A stretch of 11,059 nt of DNA, taken from NCBI RefSeq assembly GCF_020829685.1, contig NZ_JAIVFR010000115.1, positions 1 to 11,059 of the forward strand. The letters run 5' to 3'. How positions within the stretch are numbered: position 1 is the stretch's first letter; every line of letters begins with the position of its first letter. This document shows positions 1 to 6,265 of this stretch, piece after piece. The position numbers and the translations under genes were made by a program. Under the pieces are notes generated by a model, which saw nothing but the letters and a program-made list of their open reading frames with translations, made no database searches and was not told where the DNA came from. This stretch comes from Nostoc sp. CHAB 5715. Lineage in GTDB: Bacteria > Cyanobacteriota > Cyanobacteriia > Cyanobacteriales > Nostocaceae.

Positions 1-2
1 GG

Positions 3-758
3 GTATTTTTACCTCCACCTGATGCAACATCTCAGATGATCTTTTTTGCTGAGGTACAATTCCAAAAGGATGAGTTACTGTACCATCGGTTTTTCTCAGA
101 ATCCATGCTGTATATGTATCGTAACCCATCGCTTTACGATGACTGGTACGGAGTAATTATTTTACAGTCTCGCAGCTTGGAACCGGAAAACACTACTATT
201 CACAGATCGCTACTGAACAGTTCTCAAGTACAACGGATTTATTTGGATGAGTTAGGTAGTCCTGATGAGCAAAAAGTAGGTATCAGTTTGATGCAGTTGA
301 CTATTGCCTCAGATACTCAAATGGTGCAAGAAGCGAAACGTTTAATTGAGCGGGTGCAACAAGAACAGATAACTGTTTTAGCCAAGGAGGAGATAATAGA
401 TGTAATCACAACGATCGCAGTTTATAAATTTGCCAACTTAAGTCGTGAAGAGGTAGAGGCAATGTTAGGAGTTAAGTTAGAAGAAACTAGGGTTTATCAA
501 GAAGCCAAACAAGAGGGACTAGAACAAGGACTACAGCGAGGATTACAACAAGGACGAGAACAAGGATTACAACAAGGACTAGAACAAGGACGAGAACAAG
601 GATTACAACAAGGATTACAACAAGGACGAGAACAAGCAAAACTTGAAGTTGTCCCTCAGTTCTTAGCTCTTGGTATGTCGATGGAAGAGGTTGCCAAATT
701 ACTTAATTTAACCATCGAACAAGTAAGACTTGCAAATGAGCAAGAATCTTCAACATAA
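3..758 (+). CDS. Rpn/DUF2887-type nuclease-like protein, 5' end outside window
   Basis: The reading frame is open from base 3 without a start, so the gene begins upstream; the first ATG at 36 is internal because the 11 codons before it (FLPPPD...) continue the conserved domain. Early in the frame is EVQFQKDE followed by LYHRFF, which I recognise from cyanobacterial DUF2887/Rpn (PD-(D/E)XK-like) proteins; EVQ is the likely ExQ catalytic motif and the preceding acidic residue would lie upstream of the window. The middle is helical. Residues 161-200 (counted from the ATG at 36) are ten tandem tetrapeptides of form G-L/R-x-Q/R, and the C-terminus (ALGMSMEEVAKLLNLTIEQV) resembles a small helix-turn-helix tail common in this family. 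Family members are linked to recombination or DNA cleavage, but the function here is inferred only. No partner gene is visible. Confidence 0.8.
   Translation, partial: VFLPPPDATSQMIFFAEVQFQKDELLYHRFFSESMLYMYRNPSLYDDWYGVIILQSRSLEPENTTIHRSLLNSSQVQRIYLDELGSPDEQKVGISLMQLTIASDTQMVQEAKRLIERVQQEQITVLAKEEIIDVITTIAVYKFANLSREEVEAMLGVKLEETRVYQEAKQEGLEQGLQRGLQQGREQGLQQGLEQGREQGLQQGLQQGREQAKLEVVPQFLALGMSMEEVAKLLNLTIEQVRLANEQESST
516..635 (+). repeat. 12-bp in-frame tandem repeat (10 units) encoding GxxQ
   Basis: Ten consecutive 12-base units (variants of ggattacaacaa and ggacgagaacaa) encode GLEQ/GLQQ/GREQ. The unit length keeps the frame, so copy number could vary without frameshift. Similar Q/G-rich coiled tails are common in Rpn-family proteins. 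Confidence 0.9.
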
Positions 759-784
759 ACTTAGTAACTGCTGCAATTTTCATA

Positions 785-850
785 GCGATGCCTAGTTTGG
801 GCTACGTCTACGCCCTTTCATATAAAAGCGTAGCCCAACGTAGATATCGC
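785..850. repeat. Imperfect inverted repeat (22-base arms) after the Rpn-like gene
   Basis: Arms at 785-806 and 829-850 pair almost completely (gcgat...gggctacg against cgtagccc...atcgc). It contains the gcgat...ctacgcc words typical of dispersed palindromes in Nostocales. It could end transcription of the upstream gene, but there is no T-run, so that role is only possible. Confidence 0.7.
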
Positions 851-981
851 GCCAAATAAAAAAGCCAGTGCTGAAGAGAATCAGTGCTACAAAACCAAAG
901 ATTCTCTAAATTTGTAATTTTATGATACAACATTACAGTTTTTAGCCAGCTATAAAACAAACAACAGAAAGTGATACTATA

Positions 982-1413
982 ATGAACCCTTTTCAACTCA
1001 ACAAATATAGCGATCAAGAACCAAGCGAGAAACAACAAAAAAGATTTCCAGGATGGTTTGCTTTAGATTTTGGTACATCGAATTCCACAGTTACACTCTT
1101 CGATCCAATTGAAGTACCGATCGCAGAAATTCTCCCAAAAGAACAAGAAATGCGGTTGCGCGATCGCTTATCACAATGGCTGAGTTCTCCCGCCACAGTA
1201 GCTTTACCAGATGTCAATGCTGATGATTGGGAAAAGTTTATTGCAGAAATTAGCAGAAACCTGGAGATAGAACCCAGCCAATTGAGTGAAGTTTTTGAAA
1301 GTGACAATAAAGAGCAATTTTTAGAAGCAATTCGCCAAATTGAGCTTTCTTTAGGAAACAGCGAGAGATTCCGCCGTGCTGTACTACGTTATTTTTGTGT
1401 AGGGATTTGTTGA
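982..1413 (+). pseudogene. N-terminal fragment of an Hsp70/actin-like ATPase
   Basis: The 143 residues begin with a short polar segment, then FALDFGTSNSTVTLFDP (about residues 26-42), a textbook phosphate-1 loop of the Hsp70/actin ATPase fold. The following residues (RLRDRLSQWLSSPATVALPD and LEAIRQIELSLG) look like normal protein. Hsp70-like proteins need about 350 or more residues for the nucleotide-binding fold, so only the first part of the domain is present. The TGA stop lies at 1411-1413, exactly at the end of an antisense IS200/IS605-like relic, and the last residues (YFCVGIC) may already derive from the junction. No continuation of the gene appears downstream. No clear ribosome binding site precedes the ATG. 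I infer a truncated gene; a short functional product cannot be excluded. Confidence 0.7.
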
Positions 1414-1545
1414 CTTAAGGTTACGGCAACCTTTGAAATCCGTCTTACATTAAACTTTCCTTTGCGGCTATAACTGTTTTGAGGGAAACAGTATCTCGCT
1501 CTCCATCTCCGTTAGAATTGACTGACATCATTTAATTCTATATAC
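1410..1545 (-). mobile_element. Right-end relic of an IS200/IS605-type element with tnpB 3' tail
   Basis: On the minus strand, 1531-1445 is a 28-residue frame ending NGDGERDTVSLKTVIAAK..., which resembles the variable C-terminal tail of cyanobacterial TnpB proteins; a stop precedes it, so coding capacity is lost. Beyond its stop there is a perfect hairpin, aaggtt-acggc-aacctt (1416-1432, plus-strand reading), followed on the minus strand by tcaa at 1413-1410. A subterminal hairpin followed by a TCAA-like cleavage tetranucleotide is the layout of an IS608-type right end. The left end was not found; 1546-1690 contains nothing I can name. The assignment rests on memory of the family and on the end structure. 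Confidence 0.45.
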
Positions 1546-1693
1546 TTCAACTGCATCAGTTCATGAGATGTCTAAGTGCAATAATCTCTATCTTTCCCGG
1601 AAACATCTGCTTATGGCTGTGTTTTATTAGACTACTAAAATTACTGTATTTTTAATTAACTAAGGTTATAAACTTGAGTAATTGCATTGGTAT

Positions 1694-1735
1694 AGCTTAC
1701 CGTAGGTATGCAATAGTTTGCCGCAGGAATGCAGA
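1694..1735 (+). repeat. Two-copy 21-bp imperfect tandem duplication at the WD40 gene start
   Basis: Bases 1694-1714 and 1715-1735 align at 15 of 21 positions (agcttaccgtaggtatgca against agtttgccgcaggaatgca). The second copy supplies the purine-rich ribosome binding site and overlaps the start codon of the WD40 gene by one base. Confidence 0.6.
1725..1728 (+). promoter_or_regulatory. Ribosome binding site favouring the ATG at 1735
   Basis: AGGA at 1725-1728 is directly abutted by an ATG at 1729 but lies 6 bases before the in-frame ATG at 1735, the normal spacing. I therefore start the protein at 1735. Confidence 0.6.
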
Positions 1736-3501
1736 TGGATTGGATTAGCTTACTCAAATCTCAACAAGCTGACTTCCTTCAACGTGTGAAAAAACCTAAA
1801 ACTTATGACTTATCTTTGCTGGAAAGTCAAGTCAAAGGTTGTCACACTGAAATTATGGCTTTTTGGGGCGAGCCTTTGGCTAGACTCCAAGAACTTTCTC
1901 GCCAACAAGCAGAAGTTCTTGCCAAAAATCCGCCGCCGACGCCACCTGAATATCCTGAACCTCCTGACTGGACGATACCTTTTCCCACATACTTCCAACA
2001 ACAAGCCCAAGATTATTTTTTGCGGGAGCATATTGTTGACGGGGTGATAACTGAACGCTTGGGGAAATTGGTAAAAAAGGTATCACAAGATACTGTGGAA
2101 AACATGGTTTTAGATGATGAGGGAAATTTGTGTGGCGAAAGCAAATTTTCTTATGTACTAAAAGATAATCCTCAGCTAAGTGTTCAAGTTTATGTTGCTG
2201 ATGGAGAAAGTTTTAATGGTATTAAGAAAGACAAAATTCGGTGGTCGGTTACTCAAGAAGATTTAAGAAAGCACCAAGTATTAATTTTTCTGTGTTTGTT
2301 TTATCCATCTACAGGTAAGCTAGGATACGACGAAAAACAGAGCATAATTACAGGCTTTTTACCTGCAAATCTAATTGAACTTACTGAACCAAAACTCTAC
2401 ATTAATCCGAGTAGCTTGTTGTATGCGGGGGGGTTGAGTTGGTATTTAGAATCACTTATTTGTAAAAAAGATACGTCGCCATTAATTCATGATTTAGCGA
2501 TCGCAGATACAATACAGACTCTACCATCAGACCATTGCCTTAAGGGTATTGTAGGTGACTGGGAATGCTGGCAAACTTTGCAAGGACACAACAGAGGCAT
2601 TAATTGCCTAGCTTTCAGTTCCAGGTGTAAGAATGGCAAAGCTTTACCCATATTGGCAAGTGGTAGTCGGGGAGAGACGAAACTCTGGGATTTAAGCAAG
2701 GGTGAATTAATAGATACATTATCAGAGTATCCTTGGGTGATATCTGGGCTGGTGGATGAAGTGAATTCCCTGGCTTTTAGTTCAGATGGACAGATTTTAG
2801 TGAGTTGCGGTGCAGATTCCACAATTAAGCTTTGGCATGTAGGCGCTTTAGACTTGATAGATATTTTGCACAAACATAATGGGGTAGTGCGGTGTGCAGC
2901 CTTTACCCCAGATGGGAGAATGTTAGCGACAGGCGGAGATGATAGAAAAATTCTGTTTTGGGATTTGATGCAACGTCAGGTTGCGATCGCACTCTCTTTA
3001 GATGATACAGCTGCTCATTCCCTGGTTTTGAGTCGAGACGGGGAAACTTTAGTTACAGGTAGCTATCGCAAAATTAAAGTCTGGCGCACCTTACCCCAGA
3101 CGGGAGTCGAAAGTTTAAAGGATGCACAACCACTGCATACCCTCATGGGTCATTCTCACATCGTTCGTTCCTTAGCGATTAGTGCAGATGGTAAAATGCT
3201 CGTGAGTGGTAGCTGGGATCAAACAATTAAAGTTTGGCAATTGGAGACTGGGGAATTACTTCATACTCTTAAAGGACATAGAGATAGAGTATATGCGATC
3301 GCATTAAGTCCCGATGGACAAATTATCGCTAGCGGTAGTGCTGATAAAACCATTAAGTTGTGGCATCTACAAACTGGAGAATTGCTGGGTACGTTTACAG
3401 GTCATACTCATATAGTCACAGCATTAGCCTTCACAGCTTCCGGCGAGATGTTGGTTAGCGGGAGTTTGGATAAGACTATTAAAATTTGGCAACGCAGTTA
3501 A
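1735..3501 (+). CDS. WD40 seven-blade propeller protein with unknown N-terminal domain
   Basis: The protein has 588 residues from the preferred ATG. Residues 1-65 are helical and probably coiled; 66-80 is a proline-rich linker (PPPTPPEYPEPPD); about 80-265 is a globular domain I do not recognise. From about 280 to the end there are seven WD40 units, marked by KLWD, IKLWH, ILFWD, IKVWR, IKVWQ, IKLWH and IKIWQ; the fourth is the most divergent. GH dipeptides and SPDG/SADG turns are well kept in the others. Seven blades close one beta-propeller, a scaffold for protein contacts. The gene follows the truncated Hsp70-like gene by about 320 bases on the same strand, so the two may once have been functional neighbours. 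The product is probably cytoplasmic: no signal peptide or membrane segment is visible. The partner is unknown. Confidence 0.9.
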   Translation: MDWISLLKSQQADFLQRVKKPKTYDLSLLESQVKGCHTEIMAFWGEPLARLQELSRQQAEVLAKNPPPTPPEYPEPPDWTIPFPTYFQQQAQDYFLREHIVDGVITERLGKLVKKVSQDTVENMVLDDEGNLCGESKFSYVLKDNPQLSVQVYVADGESFNGIKKDKIRWSVTQEDLRKHQVLIFLCLFYPSTGKLGYDEKQSIITGFLPANLIELTEPKLYINPSSLLYAGGLSWYLESLICKKDTSPLIHDLAIADTIQTLPSDHCLKGIVGDWECWQTLQGHNRGINCLAFSSRCKNGKALPILASGSRGETKLWDLSKGELIDTLSEYPWVISGLVDEVNSLAFSSDGQILVSCGADSTIKLWHVGALDLIDILHKHNGVVRCAAFTPDGRMLATGGDDRKILFWDLMQRQVAIALSLDDTAAHSLVLSRDGETLVTGSYRKIKVWRTLPQTGVESLKDAQPLHTLMGHSHIVRSLAISADGKMLVSGSWDQTIKVWQLETGELLHTLKGHRDRVYAIALSPDGQIIASGSADKTIKLWHLQTGELLGTFTGHTHIVTALAFTASGEMLVSGSLDKTIKIWQRS

Positions 3502-3505
3502 TAGT

Positions 3506-3779
3506 AATTCGTAATTCGTAATATCATGTCCGGCAAATTGCTTATGATAAGTCAAAAGCGAGTGCAACGAAGTGGAGCGAAGCAATTCCCTTGGACTCTG
3601 CGATGGGAGCATCCCACTTTTTTACATGTCATTGCAAAATAAAAACTGGGATGCACCCCTCTGCGATTGCTTCACTTCGTACCCTTCTCCTGACGGAGAC
3701 GCTGCGCGAACGGGAACGCTAAGAGCGAACGCAATTGACTTGTGTTCAACCGGACATGATATAATTCGTAATTCGTAAT
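3506..3779. mobile_element. 242-bp MITE-like element with 13-bp terminal inverted repeats
   Basis: Perfect 13-bp inverted ends, atatcatgtccgg at 3521-3533 and ccggacatgatat at 3750-3762, enclose 242 bp with no credible gene. The interior is itself folded: gggagcatccca-ttttt near 3605-3623 pairs with aaaaactgggatgcaccc near 3640-3657, and a cgaagtg...agcaat word near 3569-3589 recurs inverted near 3665-3680. The element is bracketed by identical 17-bp direct repeats, aattcgtaattcgtaat, at 3506-3522 and 3763-3779. These could be a target duplication or unrelated STRR-like words. The left end recurs at 4087. It begins just after the WD40 stop. Confidence 0.65.
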
Positions 3780-3783
3780 TATC

Positions 3784-4094
3784 CAGTCTTTGAATTCTGT
3801 TGACGAGTCTTTAATACTCGCGGGAGAGTCTTTAATACTCGTGCGAGAGTCTTTGATACTCGCTGGAGAGTCTTTGATACTCGCGGGAGAGTTTTTAATA
3901 CTCGTGCGAGAGTCTTTGATACTCGCTGGAGAGTCTTTAATACTCGTGCGAGAGTCTTTGATACTCGCTGGAGAGTCTTTGATACTTGCGGGAGAGTCTT
4001 TAATACTCGTGCGAGAGTCTTTAATACTCGCTGGAGAGTCTTTAATACTCGTGCGAGAGTCTTTAATACTCGCTGGAGAGTCTTTGATATCATG
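3784..4094. repeat. 21-bp minisatellite, 13 full units with higher-order structure
   Basis: Units run from 3805 to 4077, with a degenerate unit at 3784-3804 and a partial one from 4078. Each has a 15-base near-palindromic core, GAGTCTTTRATACTC, and a 6-base tail of three kinds: GCGGGA (A), GTGCGA (B) or GCTGGA (C). The order is ABC-ABCBC-ABCBC. Units 4-8 and 9-13 (105 bp each) differ at only four bases, so a five-unit block was duplicated. Core arms (GAGT/ACTC) and unit junctions (CTCGTGCGAG) are both self-complementary. Because 21 is divisible by 3, long open frames arise on both strands (ESLILAG or TLARVLK repeats); I do not regard either as a gene. Confidence 0.95.
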
Positions 4095-4125
4095 TTTGCC
4101 TGATTAGTTATGATAAAGTCAAAAG
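4087..4125 (+). repeat. Second copy of the 3521 element's left end
   Basis: atatcatgt, a 12-base variable stretch, then ttatgataaagtcaaaag matches 3521-3558 (which has one fewer a). A weaker relative with tttgcctgatta after catg occurs at 5479-5499. Here the end directly follows the last partial unit of the 21-bp array and leads into the 73-bp dispersed repeat. No matching right end was found nearby. Confidence 0.55.
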
Positions 4126-4189
4126 TGTTATGGAATAAGCTCTTTAGGGATTTTAAATGGTTGCTCTATTTACGCCGTGGCGTACTAGT
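4117..4189 (+). repeat. Dispersed 73-bp repeat, copy 1
   Basis: This stretch matches 7882-7954 at 68 of 73 bases, in the same orientation (shared words include ttttaaatggttgctctatt and cgccgtggcgtactagt). Both copies start in an agtcaaaagt word. It does not encode a credible peptide. Confidence 0.85.
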
Positions 4190-4207
4190 GTAATCTGGCG
4201 TGATTAC
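4190..4207. promoter_or_regulatory. Palindrome upstream of the HupE-like gene
   Basis: GTAATC-tggcgt-GATTAC is a perfect 6-bp inverted repeat with a 6-base spacer, about 60 bases before the HupE-like start. It could be an operator or a small hairpin. The GTA...TAC spacing is 12, not the 8 expected of an NtcA site. Confidence 0.4.
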
Positions 4208-4211
4208 CACG

Positions 4212-4242
4212 TTAGTTTTTTGGGTATGTGGGTAGTATAAAT
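4212..4242 (+). promoter_or_regulatory. Possible sigma-70-type promoter for the HupE-like gene
   Basis: A good -10-like tataaat (4236-4242) has a weak -35-like ttagtt (4212-4217) 18 bases upstream, with the ATG 24-30 bases further on. This is a pattern match only. Confidence 0.3.
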
Positions 4243-4265
4243 TACTGGAAAAACTAATTTGGCAG

Positions 4266-4946
4266 ATGGTAATGTTCAAAACTAAATTATCAAAATCCCA
4301 TGCTCTGGGGGAATTTTACACCTTGAAGTTAATGCATCGCCATATTGGAGCGATCGCAGTTCTAATTTTAATTAGCTTACTGAGTTCATTGAGTGGAACA
4401 CCAGATCGTCATAGCATCTCTAACTGCTGGGAAGGCTTTATCTGGGGATTGGCAGATCCAGTAATTGGCTTGAATTGTTTAATTGGTATTATTGCTATTA
4501 GCTTACTCTCATCTGTATTTGTTCGTGGCGCTGCGATCGCTGAATGTTTTGTCTTAGCATCAATCTTGGGGATTGTAATTCATTTATTTCAGCTAAATTT
4601 ACCAGGTACAGAAATAGCGTTCGCCATTTCTACCATCGTTTTTGGTATCATGCTGATGATCCCAAATCAACCAAACTTTATACTACTTGCTCTGGTGGGC
4701 ATCAGTGCTGGTTTATTTCAGGGTTACGCTGATGCCGAATCTATTATTGGGACAGGAATGATGTCACTAATTGCCTATATACTAGGCATGACCTTAACTC
4801 TGTTTGCGGTTGCCATGAGTGCCAGAGAAATTGGTATTGTAATGGGTATGGGAGAAATAAACCGAATTTTACCCTGGAAAATTAGCATTGCTGGCTTCGC
4901 TTTCTGTGCGATCGGCATTGTGTTTTTGAGCAATTCGATAATCTAA
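4266..4946 (+). CDS. HupE/UreJ-family membrane protein, divergent
   Basis: A 226-residue hydrophobic protein with about six to seven membrane segments (roughly residues 26-43, 66-84, 88-108, 116-132, 137-153, 164-184, 205-222). The layout and words such as DPVIGL, LPGTEIAFAISTIVFGIMLMIPN and AVAMSAREIG match the HupE/UreJ family as I remember it from cyanobacteria. Family members are thought to move or supply nickel for hydrogenase or urease. The classical HPxxGxDH and FHGxAxGxE motifs read DPVIGLNC and FQGYADAES here, so the metal-binding histidines are absent; transport of nickel is therefore doubtful. Starts at 4266, 4272 and 4332 (MHRHIG) are all possible; the last would give the shorter N-terminus usual in the family. 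Two HIP1 sites lie inside. No urease or hydrogenase gene is visible nearby. Confidence 0.75.
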   Translation: MVMFKTKLSKSHALGEFYTLKLMHRHIGAIAVLILISLLSSLSGTPDRHSISNCWEGFIWGLADPVIGLNCLIGIIAISLLSSVFVRGAAIAECFVLASILGIVIHLFQLNLPGTEIAFAISTIVFGIMLMIPNQPNFILLALVGISAGLFQGYADAESIIGTGMMSLIAYILGMTLTLFAVAMSAREIGIVMGMGEINRILPWKISIAGFAFCAIGIVFLSNSII

Positions 4947-4951
4947 ATCAC

Positions 4952-5082
4952 ATATAGTAATCCGCTTTGATTTTTGAAATTATTTGCGTAGGCGGGGAGT
5001 AGGGAATAGGGAGTAGGGAGTAGGGAATCAGGCTTTTCGAGGTGTACGGTGTTTATTCAAAAATCAAATAGGAATCCTATAT
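4952..5082. mobile_element. 131-bp MITE-like element, complete copy
   Basis: Ends of 27 bases at 4952-4978 and 5056-5082 are inverted repeats matching at 23 positions (atatag at the outside, tttgatttttgaa at the inside). The interior holds cgtaggcggggagt, a heptamer tract of gggagta/gggaata type (about 4996-5028), and aggcttttcgag. The same ends and interior words occur in reverse orientation from 10933 to the window end. The size, lack of genes and outer TATA-like ends suggest a MITE mobilised in trans, possibly by a TA-targeting transposase; the transposase family is a guess. Confidence 0.7.
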
Positions 5083-5108
5083 TTCAATTTAGTGGAATAC
5101 ATTCATTT

Positions 5109-5140
5109 GTGGGGGCGTACAGCTAAGTGTACGCCCCCAC
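5109..5140. terminator. Strong 13-bp hairpin, possible bidirectional terminator
   Basis: gtgggggcgtaca (5109-5121), loop gctaag, and tgtacgcccccac (5128-5140) pair perfectly. The words resemble the gggggcgtaca palindromes dispersed in cyanobacterial genomes. There is no T-run, so it may be a repeat rather than a terminator. Confidence 0.45.
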
Positions 5141-5187
5141 TACGTCTTCAGACTGAAAATTGTCCAGCAATCAAGTAGCACAGGGTT

Positions 5188-5410
5188 TTAGTAACGCATT
5201 CCCCACGGATAAATCCGGGGGCTTTTAGCAGCCCTGAAGAATAGCGGTTTGGAACATGATGCAGGTTCCGAAACACTATCCCCCGAACCTCTAGGCGCGG
5301 TTACGATTGAACAGAGGATGTACTCATCCCCACGCCCCAAAAACACATTGTTTTGCCTCATAGCAAGCGATGTGTTTCTACCCACTACGAGACTACGCGA
5401 CAGTCTCTTG
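5188..5410 (-). mobile_element. Structured relic resembling tnpB 3' end / omega-RNA and right end
   Basis: Read on the minus strand, the stretch carries nested stems. These are gagact/agtctc (5389-5407), aaacacat/atgtgttt (5341-5377), a bulged gtttggaac/gttccgaaac stem (5247-5274), and a terminal stem of agcccccggat with atccgtgggg (5222-5201) followed by aatgcgttac. A final GC hairpin of the type aagcccc...ggggaat just before the element end is what I recall for IS200/IS605 tnpB units, whose omega-RNA overlaps the tnpB 3' end. No intact tnpB lies upstream: minus-strand frames there are broken. It may be an internally deleted element that keeps only the RNA scaffold and right end. The 65-residue minus-strand frame here is not taken as a gene. 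Confidence 0.4.
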
Positions 5411-5519
5411 TCTACTGGATAGCTGTTTCTGCTGGGTGGACAGTGCCTTATCCGATTTCGACATATTGAGATTATCTCATGATTTGCCTGATTAATGATC
5501 TGCGAATGAATTCGCTTTT

Positions 5520-5560
5520 CGCCGCCCCCATAAATAGAATTTAGGGGCTTCCTCGGCGCG
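5520..5560. other. Nested hairpin in the gap before the chaperone-like gene
   Basis: cgccg (5520-5524) pairs with cggcg (5554-5558), enclosing a hairpin of cccc-at-aaat, loop aga, attt-a-gggg (5526-5547). The rest of 5411-5626 shows only a cattgcctgatta-like word near 5479 and no gene. Confidence 0.4.
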
Positions 5561-5626
5561 GATAATTCGGTGAATAAGCTGATGCACCTCTGCGCTAATC
5601 TAGAGGCTATATCTTAAAAAAGGCTT

Positions 5627-6190
5627 ATGACACCTGAAGAAATTACGGCTACGCTAACACAATTATTTGGCACATCGGCTGTTGGCGCGAACGCACCTGG
5701 ATCGTGGCAAGTAGACACTTCAGCTTTCCGGCTGTTGGTGCTGCTTTCCGAAGATAATACTTGGTTGCGAGTTTTACTACCTATTGTGCCTATCCAAGAA
5801 GCCCAACCATTTTTAGAACAGTTCCTAGAAGCCAACTTTGATGACACTCAAGAAGTACGTTACGCTTTGTATCAAGGAGTGATTTGGGGAGTATTTCAAC
5901 ATAACAGTAGCACTTTAGTGGGTGCAGATTTGTCTAATGCAATTAATCGACTTGTATCTCTCCATGAGGCTAGATTAGATAATGTCTTTAATCGACTAAT
6001 TGAAAGCCGTATCCAGCAAATTGTTCAGGCAGCAAAACAGCAAGGACAATCTCTGCAAGCTACTATGCAAAACTTGGAACGCTTTTACGCAGAAGGATTG
6101 ATGGGTGAGATAAATCAAAGCTCAGAGGCGCGAGAAGAAGTTATAGCTGCTTGGCGGCGTCAGTTAGAACGTTTATGGAATGAGGGTTGA
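5627..6190 (+). CDS. CesT/YbjN-fold chaperone-like protein
   Basis: A 187-residue soluble acidic protein. The predicted order helix (2-15), strands (26-30, 34-40, 45-51), helix (56-71), strands (77-82, 85-91), long helix (99-128) is that of the type III secretion chaperone/YbjN fold, and phrases such as LLVLLSEDNTWLRVLLPI and FLEQFLEANFDD fit it. A Q-rich helical tail (129-187) follows, possibly coiled. Members of this fold bind short protein segments; in cyanobacteria the clients are unknown. An aagg word lies only 3 bases before the ATG, so the ribosome site is poor. It is followed after 75 bases by the DUF2358 gene on the same strand, but no clear operon signal ties them. The family call is from fold-level resemblance only. 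Confidence 0.65.
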   Translation: MTPEEITATLTQLFGTSAVGANAPGSWQVDTSAFRLLVLLSEDNTWLRVLLPIVPIQEAQPFLEQFLEANFDDTQEVRYALYQGVIWGVFQHNSSTLVGADLSNAINRLVSLHEARLDNVFNRLIESRIQQIVQAAKQQGQSLQATMQNLERFYAEGLMGEINQSSEAREEVIAAWRRQLERLWNEG

Positions 6191-6265
6191 TTTTAATTTT
6201 TCATAGGGATTTTGATCCGCGCCCCGTTTACATATTAAAGTAATTCACACATATATCTATTTATC

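Noticed and set aside
808..1038. A 76-residue minus-strand ORF.
   Set aside because: It overlaps the inverted repeat at 785-850 and the start of the Hsp70-like gene, and its sequence has no recognisable domain.
2487..2873. A 128-residue minus-strand ORF inside the WD40 gene.
   Set aside because: It is antisense to a clear coding region with intact WD40 motifs.
3784..4094. A CRISPR array, suggested by regular repeats with palindromic cores.
   Set aside because: The period is only 21 bp and the intervening 6-base tails are three recurring words, not unique spacers; no cas genes are present.
3779..4107. Open frames of about 105 codons on both strands across the first 21-bp array (ESLILAG and TLARVLK repeats).
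   Set aside because: They follow from a stop-free repeat unit divisible by three, exist on both strands, and have no non-repetitive part or ribosome site.
4190..4207. An NtcA-binding site upstream of the HupE-like gene.
   Set aside because: The GTA and TAC halves are 12 bases apart, whereas the NtcA consensus needs 8.
5188..5385. A 65-residue minus-strand ORF ending in SPRIYPWG-type residues.
   Set aside because: It reads through the stem structures of the right-end-like region; the peptide is a by-product of that hairpin sequence.
5188..5560. A tRNA or known riboswitch in the structured gap.
   Set aside because: No cloverleaf with a TTCRA arm and no riboswitch core that I recognise; the stems fit an IS right end better.
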